DNA of 64,000 bases from NCBI GenBank assembly GCA_015487555.1, contig WFPK01000025.1, positions 1 through 64,000 on the forward strand, written 5' to 3'. How positions within the stretch are numbered: the stretch's first letter is position 1; each line of letters starts with the position of its first letter. This stretch comes from Phycisphaerales bacterium. GTDB lineage: Bacteria > Planctomycetota > Phycisphaerae > Phycisphaerales > UBA1924. The notes below the pieces were generated by a model. The model searched no databases. It was not told the DNA's origin and saw only the letters and a program-made list of their open reading frames with translations. Below are positions 10,772 through 19,442 of the stretch, piece after piece. A program made the position numbers and the translations under genes.

Positions 10772-10850
10772 GGTGGCCCGGCTCGCCGAGCCGGGTCTTC
10801 TTTCAATGATCGTGAACCCCAAAGAGCCTGGTTCGGCGAACCGGGCCACC
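10772..10850. repeat. Double-hairpin palindromic element (family B, REP/BIME-like), intergenic copy
   Basis: GGTGGCCCGGCTCGCCGAGCCGGGTCTTC + spacer + GAGCCTGGTTCGGCGAACCGGGCCACC; outer arms GGTGGCCC/GGGCCACC; lies between convergent genes. Confidence 0.9.
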
Positions 10851-10855
10851 AAGAG

Positions 10856-11704
10856 TCACACCGCGCTGGGATGCCAGATCGTCTTGAACTCCACAAACGG
10901 ATCAATCCAGTTCGGCCCTTCGCACTGGGCATCGTCAAAGAAGTCGATGTCTTCGCGGATGGTGACTCGTTTGAGATTATCCGCCGAGCCCCGCCGGAGA
11001 AGTGTCCGGTGCTCGTCGCTGACGCCACTGGCGTGAATCCCGATCAACTCACGATGCGAACTGAAATGCTCGACGAGCTCATCGCGGTACCCGCTGAGCA
11101 GGTTGACGATGCCGCCGGGCAGGTCACTCGTCGCGATGGCTTCACTCAAGATCATCGCCGGCACCGGGTTCTTTTCGCTGGCAAGCACGACACATGCATT
11201 GCCCGCTGCGATCACGGGGGCAATCAACGACACCACCCCGAGTAGTGCAGGCTCATCGGGGGCAATCACGCCCACCGTGCCCATCGCGAACGGGATCGTA
11301 AAGTTATGGTAAGGCCCCGCGACCGGGTTCGTCCCGCCCATCACCTGGGCGTATTTGTCCGTCCACCCTGCAAAGTGCACCACGCGATCAATCGCGGCAT
11401 CGACTTCTTTTTCGCCGCCTTGACCAATTGCGTGGGCGAGTTCTAATCGCTTGCCCTCCATCATCTCAGCGAGCCGATAGAGCACCTGCCCGCGCAGATA
11501 CGCTGTGGCGTTGGCCCATGCCCCTTGGGCCTTGCTCGCCGCTTCGACCGCGTTGCGCACATCCTTGCGCGACGCCCGGCAGACATGGGCAACCAGATTC
11601 TGCGCATTGTCATGCACCTCGATCGTCCGTCCCGATTCGGTCCGAGGAAACTTGCCTCCGATGGCCAGTTTGTAGGTCTTGATGATGGGGACTCGGTCAC
11701 TCAT
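10856..11704 (-). CDS. Truncated aldehyde dehydrogenase-fold protein (no catalytic C-terminal half)
   Basis: IKTYKLAIGGKFPRTESGRTIEVHD..., AMGTVGVIAPDEPALLGVVSLIAPVIAAGNACVVLASEKNPVPAMILSEAIATSDLPGGIVNLLSG; lacks the GQxCxxxxR active-site Cys region. Confidence 0.8.
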   Translation of the reverse strand: MSDRVPIIKTYKLAIGGKFPRTESGRTIEVHDNAQNLVAHVCRASRKDVRNAVEAASKAQGAWANATAYLRGQVLYRLAEMMEGKRLELAHAIGQGGEKEVDAAIDRVVHFAGWTDKYAQVMGGTNPVAGPYHNFTIPFAMGTVGVIAPDEPALLGVVSLIAPVIAAGNACVVLASEKNPVPAMILSEAIATSDLPGGIVNLLSGYRDELVEHFSSHRELIGIHASGVSDEHRTLLRRGSADNLKRVTIREDIDFFDDAQCEGPNWIDPFVEFKTIWHPSAV

Positions 11705-11746
11705 AAATACGCTCGTTTCTCAGTTTCGTTTCTCAATCGCCCCGCT

Positions 11747-12247
11747 TTAGAGCATGTATTCCATTTCAAGTTCATGCCGAATCGCAATCCCATCGAACCC
11801 GGCGTTGGGAATCTCAGGCTTGAGCTTGCGCGATTCCGTCACCGCGTTGCGATACAAGGCCACCAGATCAAACCCCCGGCGTTGATAAAACCGCATCGCT
11901 GGCGTGTTGTCGTTGGTCGTAATCAGCCACAATCTTTTGCACCCGAGTTCGCGGGCTTTGTCGCGCACCGCATCGAGCAGGCACGAACCGATCCCCCCGT
12001 GACCAGCCATCGAGTTGTGTGTGATGATCTCGCATTCGTCGCCTTCGATGTTGTAGGTTAAAAGCCCGACTTCAGACCCGTCACGCACCGCAACGACTCC
12101 GGGCAGTTCGTCCGCCTGGAGCTGCTGTCCGCGCGTGATCTGCACCGTCGAGCCCCAATACTGCACCAAGACCCGCTGGACCCAGGATTTGTCTTCATCA
12201 GTCAGATCACGGATATCGAAGGAATGGATGCCTGGTTGTGTCGTCAT
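11747..12247 (-). CDS. GNAT-family N-acetyltransferase
   Basis: HNSMAGHGGIGSCLLDAVRDKARELGCKRLWLITTNDNTPAMRFYQRRGFDLVALY, GNAT motifs A/B. Confidence 0.88.
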   Translation of the reverse strand: MTTQPGIHSFDIRDLTDEDKSWVQRVLVQYWGSTVQITRGQQLQADELPGVVAVRDGSEVGLLTYNIEGDECEIITHNSMAGHGGIGSCLLDAVRDKARELGCKRLWLITTNDNTPAMRFYQRRGFDLVALYRNAVTESRKLKPEIPNAGFDGIAIRHELEMEYML

Positions 12248-12289
12248 GGTGTACCTCTGAATAGCCTAGAAAATATGAATCTCTACGAT

Positions 12290-13807
12290 TTACTTGCAAT
12301 ACGCCATCAACCCGTGCCGACCGCCCTCGCGCCCGAACCCGGATTCCTTATACCCGCCGAATGGACTCGTCGGATCAAACTTGTTGTAGGTGTTGAGCCA
12401 GATGATCCCCGCATCGAGCTTCTTGGCGACATCGAAAATCTTCGACCCCTTGTCCGTCCACACCCCCGCAGCCAACCCATAAGGCGAGTTGTTCGCACGC
12501 GAGATCGCCTCGCCGGGCGTGCGGAAACTCAGCACTGCCAAGACCGGCCCAAAGATTTCCTCCCGCGCGATCGTATGGCTCGGCTGCACCCCGGTATAAA
12601 AACAAGGCTTGCACCAATACCCCTTCTCTGGCAGCGTCGATTGGCACACATCATGCTTCGTCGCGCCTTCATCTTCGCCCGTCGCCAAGAACCGCTCGAT
12701 CGTGCCGAGCTGCTCTTTGGAGTTGATCGCGCCCACATCGGTGTTCTTATCCATCGGATCCCCAACGCGAAGCGTGCTCATCCGATCACTCAGCTTGTCG
12801 ATGACCCGATCCAGAATCGACTCCTGCACAAACAGCCTCGACCCAGCGCAGCACACATGCCCCTGGTTGAAATAAATCCCTTCGATGATCCCCTCGATCG
12901 CCTGATCGAGCGATGCGTCCTCGAAGATGATGTTGGCGCTCTTGCCTCCGAGTTCGAGGGTGAGTTTTTTCTTCGTCGAGGCGACGGCCTGAGCGATCGC
13001 CTTGCCGACCGCGGTCGAACCCGTGAACGCGATTTTGTCGATGCCATCATGCTCGACAATCGCCTTGCCCGTCTCGCCTGCGCCCGTGACGATATTCACC
13101 ACGCCCTTGGGCAGCCCAACCTCCTGACAGATCTGCGCGAACCGCAAAGCAGTGAGCGAAGTCGTCTCAGCCGGTTTGAGCACCACCGTGTTCCCGCACG
13201 CCAAAGCCGGGGCGATCTTCCAAGAGAGCATCATCAGCGGGAAGTTCCACGGGATAATCTGCCCGCACACACCCACGGGCTGAGGGTCGCGCCCGGGCAG
13301 TGCATAGCGCAGCTTGTCCGCCCAACCGGCGTGATAGAAAAAATGGGCTGCTGCCAATGGCACATCGACATCGCGCGATTCCTTGATCGGCTTGCCCCCA
13401 TCGAGCGTTTCGAGCACCGCCAGTTCCCGGGCGCGTTCTTGCATCCTTCGCGCGATGCGGTACATATATTTCCCGCGATCCTTGCCGCTCAATCCCGCCC
13501 ACGCCGGGAGCGCATCGCGTGCTGCCTGCACCGCCCGATCGACATCTGCTGCTGAGGCTTCGCCCACCATCGCAAGCGTGTCCTCGGTCGCCGGGTTGAT
13601 CGTGGCGAAGTGACTACTGGATGATCCAATCGAAGTCGGCTCGATGAACTCGCCTCCGATAAACAATCCATACTTATCGGCGATCTCCGGGCGCACCGAT
13701 TCAGGAGCCGGGGCATATTCAAAGATCCCGCCTCCGATTGCTGCCCGCAGATCAAGTCTTTTCGGTGCTTCGATCCCCGAACCTGATGGTTTACTCACAA
13801 TACTCAT
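12290..13807 (-). CDS. NAD(P)-dependent aldehyde dehydrogenase
   Basis: IIPWNFPLMMLSWKIAPALACGNTVVLKPAETTSL, ELGGKSANIIFEDA, FNQGHVCCAGSRLFVQ (catalytic Cys), EEIFGPVLAVLSF. Confidence 0.95.
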   Translation of the reverse strand: MSIVSKPSGSGIEAPKRLDLRAAIGGGIFEYAPAPESVRPEIADKYGLFIGGEFIEPTSIGSSSSHFATINPATEDTLAMVGEASAADVDRAVQAARDALPAWAGLSGKDRGKYMYRIARRMQERARELAVLETLDGGKPIKESRDVDVPLAAAHFFYHAGWADKLRYALPGRDPQPVGVCGQIIPWNFPLMMLSWKIAPALACGNTVVLKPAETTSLTALRFAQICQEVGLPKGVVNIVTGAGETGKAIVEHDGIDKIAFTGSTAVGKAIAQAVASTKKKLTLELGGKSANIIFEDASLDQAIEGIIEGIYFNQGHVCCAGSRLFVQESILDRVIDKLSDRMSTLRVGDPMDKNTDVGAINSKEQLGTIERFLATGEDEGATKHDVCQSTLPEKGYWCKPCFYTGVQPSHTIAREEIFGPVLAVLSFRTPGEAISRANNSPYGLAAGVWTDKGSKIFDVAKKLDAGIIWLNTYNKFDPTSPFGGYKESGFGREGGRHGLMAYCK

Positions 13808-13918
13808 GCCCCCATTCTAACAGCTTGGCCCACGCCTTGCCGTCCTAACCCGCATCCTGTTGAGTTTTCTTGACCGATTCGGGCAAAGTTGCACGCGGAT
13901 CTAGTCGCTCTGGGCCCT

Positions 13919-14581
13919 ATGAGTAACTCGCCACCAGATCGGAAAGCACCCAAACTCTGCCAATCGGGTTATCAAACACGCCGGGAGTCTCGGTTTGGCA
14001 CCGATGAGCTCCATTGCTCACTCGGGCGCATCGCCGACATCACAGGCTCGGGCATGCGCATGATCGTCAAACCCGAAGACCTCCCCGAGGTCGGCGATAT
14101 CCAGTCCTACACCTTCACGGACGAGAAAAACGAACTCACCATCACCGGCACCGTCAAATGGACCCGCAAAGCAACACTCTTCACCCGCAGAGGCGAAATC
14201 GGGGTCGAGTTTGTCAAACTTGCCCCCCAAACCCGCGAAGCCATCATCCGCCTGGCAGTTCATGGCGAGATGGGGCTCGCCAAAGACAAAGATATCCAAG
14301 TCGCCTACCCAGACCTCTACAAAATCCTCGGCTCAAGCCGATACGCCAGCAAAGACGAACTCCAAGCAAGCTACCGCAAAGAGGCCAAAGCCTGGCACCC
14401 CGATGTCAACGATCATCCCCAAGCGGCCCAATACTTTGAAGAAATCCAAAAGGCCTACGCCGCCTTGAGCAACGACCAAGCCCGCGCCAAGTACGACCTC
14501 CGATTCTTCGGCCCCGAACTCGACCCCGAAAACACCTTCGGCGATCATCCCGACGAACAATCAGGCTTCGCTGCTGCGTGA
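13919..14581 (+). CDS. PilZ domain fused to C-terminal DnaJ (J) domain
   Basis: RRESR...GRIADITGSGMRM (PilZ RxxxR / D-x-T/S-xxG) then PDLYKILGSSRYASKDELQASYRKEAKAWHPDVNDHPQAAQYFEEIQKAYAALSNDQARAKYD (J domain with HPD). Confidence 0.85.
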   Translation: MSNSPPDRKAPKLCQSGYQTRRESRFGTDELHCSLGRIADITGSGMRMIVKPEDLPEVGDIQSYTFTDEKNELTITGTVKWTRKATLFTRRGEIGVEFVKLAPQTREAIIRLAVHGEMGLAKDKDIQVAYPDLYKILGSSRYASKDELQASYRKEAKAWHPDVNDHPQAAQYFEEIQKAYAALSNDQARAKYDLRFFGPELDPENTFGDHPDEQSGFAAA

Positions 14582-15279
14582 TCTGATCCACACTCCGGAC
14601 ACCGATCCAAATCCTCCGCCGCATACCCACACGCCAGGCACAACCCCCGGCGCTTTCGCCGATGAGTGCGAACCGTGCGCCAGATTACGCCGGGGAAATA
14701 CCATGCGGCGCTCCAAAAGAGGATATTGAGGAACAATCCTGTCCAGATCGGTGCGATCGGAATGCGGTAGAAGGGCATCCACGATGGAATCCAGTTTGGA
14801 CGATCAAGCCCTCGATAGATACCCGCGCGCTCATACATGAGTTGGTGATACGACATGACCTTCATGTTGGCGATGCTCGAACCAGTGCTTAGATCATCAA
14901 ACGAGAATGCCCGCCAAGGATAACCAAATCGAAATCGCGTGAGGTACACCGTCGGCGGGATGTCCGCATGTTCGATATCCCAAGTGTCTTGCAACCCGCC
15001 ATAGGTATACTCAATCAGGTCAAAGCCCAAGTTGTATCCTAAATACAAGGCTTCTCCATTCACACCCGCGGGCAATGCAAGCTCTGTATGCTCAAGGGGG
15101 GGAGCGATATCACTCAGATATGTGGGGGGATTCGGGTACGATCGCGGGGCATAGTCCATCACCCAGTTGCCGAGATTGCCAAAGGTTGCAATGGATTGGG
15201 CGATGAACACGGTAAGTATCACCCCCATGCAAAGCGCACGAAGCAATCGCCATCTCAGTTTGATCCGCTTTGCAATCAT
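14545..15279 (-). CDS. Membrane protein with C-terminal zinc ribbon, paralog 1
   Basis: RTHRRKRRGLCLACGYAAEDLDRCPECGSDH; N- and C-proximal TM segments. Confidence 0.7.
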   Translation of the reverse strand: MIAKRIKLRWRLLRALCMGVILTVFIAQSIATFGNLGNWVMDYAPRSYPNPPTYLSDIAPPLEHTELALPAGVNGEALYLGYNLGFDLIEYTYGGLQDTWDIEHADIPPTVYLTRFRFGYPWRAFSFDDLSTGSSIANMKVMSYHQLMYERAGIYRGLDRPNWIPSWMPFYRIPIAPIWTGLFLNILFWSAAWYFPGVIWRTVRTHRRKRRGLCLACGYAAEDLDRCPECGSDHAAAKPDCSSG

Positions 15280-15358
15280 ACATCCCCAAGAAATCTACCA
15301 ACAGCTTCGCTCAAAGTTTCAAGCCCCCGGTGCCGTGGTTAAAATCTCGAAGAGATTT

Positions 15359-16099
15359 CTAACCACGATCTTCAACCCGCTCCGCCCCACACTCTGGGCA
15401 CACTTCCAAGTCCTCAACCGCATACCCACACGCGAGACAAAGTCCCCGACGCTTTTGCCGATGAGTGCGAACCGTGCGCCAGATCACGCCGGGGATGATC
15501 CAGAAGACGCTCCAAAACAGGAGGTTGATGATGAGTCCGCTCCAGATCGGGATTGCAGGCAATCGACGCCCGTACGCATCGCAGAAAAGCCAGCCCGGAT
15601 ATTCAATACCCATCTGCCGACCAGCGCATTGCTTGACCTGATCGAAATAGACCTTGAGTGATTGGCTCGTCCCACCTGAAACGCCATAGTCATCCCAATA
15701 TGCAGCACGCAGCGGAAACCCGAAGCGGTATCGTGAAAGAGACAGCGACGGCGGGCGATCGCCATCGCGTTTGACTTCCCAGCCGAGATGAGAGTCGCCA
15801 TAGATGTACTCGATGACATCGACACCAAAATCAGGAGTCGGCATAAACTGGCCATCACATTTGCCAAACGGTGTACGAGCCCAAGCGGATGAAAACGCAG
15901 GCGCGAGATCGCCCAAATAACTGGGAGCGTCTTGTGGGCGGATTGTGAGATCATGCTCACTGGAATAGGTCCAACTGTTGAGGTCTTGTACGGATGCCGG
16001 CCAGTATACAGTAAATGCAGTAGCGAGCAGTCCAAAGAGAACAGCCCGAGCATATCGCCACCTTCGTTTTCGTGTGTGCTTACGCATCCGAAAGATCAT
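15359..16099 (-). CDS. Membrane protein with C-terminal zinc ribbon, paralog 2
   Basis: RTVRTHRQKRRGLCLACGYAVEDLEVCPECGAE; same layout as the neighbouring 14545..15279 ORF. Confidence 0.7.
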   Translation of the reverse strand: MIFRMRKHTRKRRWRYARAVLFGLLATAFTVYWPASVQDLNSWTYSSEHDLTIRPQDAPSYLGDLAPAFSSAWARTPFGKCDGQFMPTPDFGVDVIEYIYGDSHLGWEVKRDGDRPPSLSLSRYRFGFPLRAAYWDDYGVSGGTSQSLKVYFDQVKQCAGRQMGIEYPGWLFCDAYGRRLPAIPIWSGLIINLLFWSVFWIIPGVIWRTVRTHRQKRRGLCLACGYAVEDLEVCPECGAERVEDRG

Positions 16100-16160
16100 A
16101 CCCGCCGCATACTCCCCGTTGCGAGATTCTGGTTTTTCCTATACACTATCGCTGGCGAGT

Positions 16161-16871
16161 TCAGGTGTGTTTGGTGCCGCATTCGGGACACTGGTTGAGG
16201 CCTTTCAGTGGGTACTGGCACTCTGGACAAAGCCCGCGCCTGCTGCGATTCGATCTGATTCGTTTCCATATCAGACGCCTACAAAAAAGCAGAATCTCGA
16301 AGATCAATGCGAACACGAGGACATTCGGAATGAATGTTCGCCAGATTGGCATCAGAGGCAGAAATCTACCGCCTTGCTTGTTAGAGATTTTGACACCGTT
16401 GAGAAACAAATCGCCAAACAGGGTTTGGGCACCCGGGCGGGCGTCGTCAGGTCCTCTGTGCGTCATGGTGTAGAACGGCCAACCCACATAGACCTGATCC
16501 ATTCCATACTCCAGCTGATCTTTGTAAAATGAGACCGTGCCTCCCAAAATGCGCGTCCCTTTGTGCATGCCTTGGCGTAGACGCATCCACGCAGGTCGGT
16601 CTCCCATCGATGCTGTGTTCAGATCATATGTCGTGTATATGAGTGTGGTTTGCTCTGGTTTCGTAGGCCAATGTTCAGGTACAGACTCAACCCAATGCGT
16701 GCTCACTCCATGCGTGTAGGCCATCGATGCAGGCAGTGCGACAATCACGATCGCATAAGTAAATGCGATTGTCATCACGATACCCGCGAGCGTGTCGCGA
16801 ATAACCCTGCAGGCGATCTTTGATATTCTGCGTTTCCTCATGCTGGATGAGACCTTACCAGATATTCTCAT
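16161..16871 (-). CDS. Membrane protein with C-terminal zinc ribbon, paralog 3
   Basis: RSNRSRRGLCPECQYPLKGLNQCPECGTKHT C-term; N-terminal TM. Confidence 0.7.
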   Translation of the reverse strand: MRISGKVSSSMRKRRISKIACRVIRDTLAGIVMTIAFTYAIVIVALPASMAYTHGVSTHWVESVPEHWPTKPEQTTLIYTTYDLNTASMGDRPAWMRLRQGMHKGTRILGGTVSFYKDQLEYGMDQVYVGWPFYTMTHRGPDDARPGAQTLFGDLFLNGVKISNKQGGRFLPLMPIWRTFIPNVLVFALIFEILLFCRRLIWKRIRSNRSRRGLCPECQYPLKGLNQCPECGTKHT

Positions 16872-17027
16872 TCTGTTTAAGACCTATGAAACAATGAGTT
16901 GATTTCAGCTCCAATACAAACACACAAATTTTCGTTCCCATGTGCAAGTCTCGCTCGCTTCCTCGTTTACGCATAGAGAATAAAATGCGTTCGTATATGA
17001 ATGAAGGTGAAGGAGTTTGCAGGCTTC

Positions 17028-17957
17028 TTACGCATCCGAGAAGTCATACCCCGCGGCATACTCCCCGCTCTTGAGCTTCTGCATACTCCGAAGCACATCA
17101 TTGAGCAACGAACTCGCTCCAAACCGGAACCACTCGGGGCTCAGCCACCCCTCGCCGAGCGTCTCGTTGACCATGCAGAGATAGTGCCAGGATTGCTTAG
17201 CCGTGCGGATCCCGCCAGCGGGTTTCATGCCGATCTTCTTGCCAGTATCTTTATAAGCGTCCCGGATCGCTTCGAGCATCACCAGGGTGACGGGCATCGT
17301 CGCGGCTGGCGAGACCTTGCCGGTGGATGTCTTGATGAAGTCACCTTCACGGATATTGGCGATTGCGATATCGCTGGCTTTGCGCACATGGTCGTAGGTG
17401 ACGAGTTCGCCGGTTTCGAGGATGACTTTCAAATGGGCATCGCCGCAGGCTTGCACCACCGCTCGGATTTCCTCCGCGACGATCTCGTATTTGCCCGACA
17501 AGAACGCCCCGCGATTGATGACCATATCAATCTCGTCAGCCCCATCCCTGACCGCCTGCTCCACATCGCGCACACGAATATCAAGCGGATATTGCCCACT
17601 CGGGAACCCCGTCGCGACCGACGCCACCTTGACCCCGGTGCCCCCGAGCAGTTCCTTGGCGTAGGGCACCATCGAGGGATACACGCACACCGCAGCTACG
17701 GGCCCGAGCCGACGCCCCAAAAACTCCTCGTCCTTTTCCCAAGGGCGAATCGCCTTGATGCACAAACTCCGCACCTTCTCAGGCGAGTCCGAGCCTTCAA
17801 GCGTCGTCAGGTCGATCATCGACGCTGCCAGTTCGAGGGCGCCGAGTTTGGAATCCTTCTTGATCGAGCGCGTGGTGAACGACGCCGCCCGTCGATCGGT
17901 CGCGATGGCATCAACAGTGGGGGAGATTGGAAGCAGTGGATTGGTCATCTGGATCAC
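17028..17957 (-). CDS. deoC: Deoxyribose-phosphate aldolase
   Basis: DLTTLEGSDSPEKVRSLC, VCVYPSMV, VASVATGFPSGQ, EIDMVINRGAFLSG, KVILETGEL, FIKTSTGK, GMKPAGGIRT. Confidence 0.95.
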   Translation of the reverse strand: MIQMTNPLLPISPTVDAIATDRRAASFTTRSIKKDSKLGALELAASMIDLTTLEGSDSPEKVRSLCIKAIRPWEKDEEFLGRRLGPVAAVCVYPSMVPYAKELLGGTGVKVASVATGFPSGQYPLDIRVRDVEQAVRDGADEIDMVINRGAFLSGKYEIVAEEIRAVVQACGDAHLKVILETGELVTYDHVRKASDIAIANIREGDFIKTSTGKVSPAATMPVTLVMLEAIRDAYKDTGKKIGMKPAGGIRTAKQSWHYLCMVNETLGEGWLSPEWFRFGASSLLNDVLRSMQKLKSGEYAAGYDFSDA

Positions 17958-18457
17958 TCGCCTCCCATGTTTGTTTCAGGCTCCGTGATCGGCAACCCGG
18001 TGATCTCCCACTCGACCCATCCGCCCAGATACACCTTGACGCGTTTTTTGGCGAACCCGTTGTACCCCGCTTCGATCATCCGCTTGGCCATCGCATGGGT
18101 GCTGGCCTGCCCGGGGTTTTCGCCATAGAGCACGAGGTTCTTGTACCGCGTGATCGCCGGGTCGGTGCCATAGCGCAGATCAATATCAGGCGTCCGCATA
18201 TTGACCGCCCCGGGGATATGCCCTTGGGCGAATCGCTCAGGTTTGCGTGTGTCGATGAAGAGGGCGGTGTCGTTTTCCTTCTGCTGTTTCTCGTAGAGTT
18301 TCACCGCCTGGGTGAGGTCGATATAGTCGATCTTGCGATCCGAAATATTCGACTTGGCGCATCCGCCGAGCATCAGCACCGCCAGAAAAGCCCCCCCAGC
18401 CACGAGAAAAAGGACAGCTGGAGCATTTCGCGAAAACATGTGCATCTTTTTGACCAT
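17954..18457 (-). CDS. Rhodanese-like domain lipoprotein
   Basis: Lipobox-like VLMLGGC; ALFIDTRKPERFAQGHIPGAVNMRTPDID; the usual active-site Cys position reads LVLYGENPGQAS, so probably non-catalytic. Overlaps deoC start by 4 nt. Confidence 0.75.
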   Translation of the reverse strand: MVKKMHMFSRNAPAVLFLVAGGAFLAVLMLGGCAKSNISDRKIDYIDLTQAVKLYEKQQKENDTALFIDTRKPERFAQGHIPGAVNMRTPDIDLRYGTDPAITRYKNLVLYGENPGQASTHAMAKRMIEAGYNGFAKKRVKVYLGGWVEWEITGLPITEPETNMGGE

Positions 18458-18596
18458 GAACAACAATAAGCATGTGGAGTGGTGCGTTCTGCTTTGTAAG
18501 CCGATGAACATGGCAGAATCCTTGGCAGCCAAAGGAAGATCAAGACACGATCAAGACACGATCAAGACATGATCAAGACAAGACGGAGCCCCATCA

Positions 18597-19418
18597 GTGC
18601 CGATCTGTGCAAAACAACTCAGCTTTTCGACCCTCCTGACAACCAGTGCGCTCTTCTTGGGATCGGCCCAGGCGGCCAAGGCGGGCGAGCGTCTCACACT
18701 CTCCGCAACGACCTCATTGAGCGAGATTCACCCCGGCGATGAAGGAATCCTCGCGATCACCATCGAGATCGAAGAGGGCTGGCACACCTATTGGCCCGGC
18801 GTGTCGGACTCGGGGGTCGGGTTCAAGCTCGATATCGACACCTCCGATGCGATCACCCTCGACGATCCGATCTGGCCCACCCCCAAGCGATACCTTCAGC
18901 CCGGCGACATCCTCGATTTCATCTACGAAGATGCGGTGACCATCCTCGTCCCCTTCCAGGTCGATGACGATGCCTCCGCAGGCGATCTGCTGCTCTTCGA
19001 TATCAACGCGGACTATCTGGTCTGCGAAGAAGTCTGCCTCCCCGAAAGTGCCAGCACCTCGGCAAGCATCACGGTGGTTGATGCCCAGAGCACCAAGTCC
19101 CCAGCCGCATCGCATGACGCAATCCGTGCACTCTACGATGCCAGGCCTCAAGTCTTTGATCCCAAAGCCGAGCATGTGCGTGTGCAGTGGATCGCCTACC
19201 GCGCTGCCATCATGTTCCGCGACGCCACCAAGATCGAGTTCTTCCCATCCGCAGAGTGCACCGAGCTGGCCGACCCAATCACCAGCACCCTGACCGAGAA
19301 TAACCGACTCATCCTCAAGTTCGCCACGAGCGAAAACAAAGTCCTCGCCGGGCGCATCCGCTCCTACGAACGCACAGGCCCGGTCGATTACGACATCCGC
19401 ATCACCCCGCCGGACTAA
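18597..19418 (+). CDS. DsbD N-terminal-domain-like secreted protein
   Basis: GTG start; signal peptide; GWHTYWPGVSDSGVGFKLDI..., DYLVCEEVCLPESA as in DsbD N-terminal domains. Confidence 0.75.
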   Translation: MPICAKQLSFSTLLTTSALFLGSAQAAKAGERLTLSATTSLSEIHPGDEGILAITIEIEEGWHTYWPGVSDSGVGFKLDIDTSDAITLDDPIWPTPKRYLQPGDILDFIYEDAVTILVPFQVDDDASAGDLLLFDINADYLVCEEVCLPESASTSASITVVDAQSTKSPAASHDAIRALYDARPQVFDPKAEHVRVQWIAYRAAIMFRDATKIEFFPSAECTELADPITSTLTENNRLILKFATSENKVLAGRIRSYERTGPVDYDIRITPPD

Positions 19419-19442
19419 CTTCTTTCGAGAAAGAAAGCCGCT

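Noticed and set aside
12224-13555. 443-aa plus-strand ORF
   Set aside because: Antisense shadow of the ALDH gene in GC-rich DNA; Arg/His/Pro-rich with no recognisable domain.
17001-18128. 375-aa plus-strand ORF
   Set aside because: Antisense to deoC and the rhodanese-like gene, both strongly supported.
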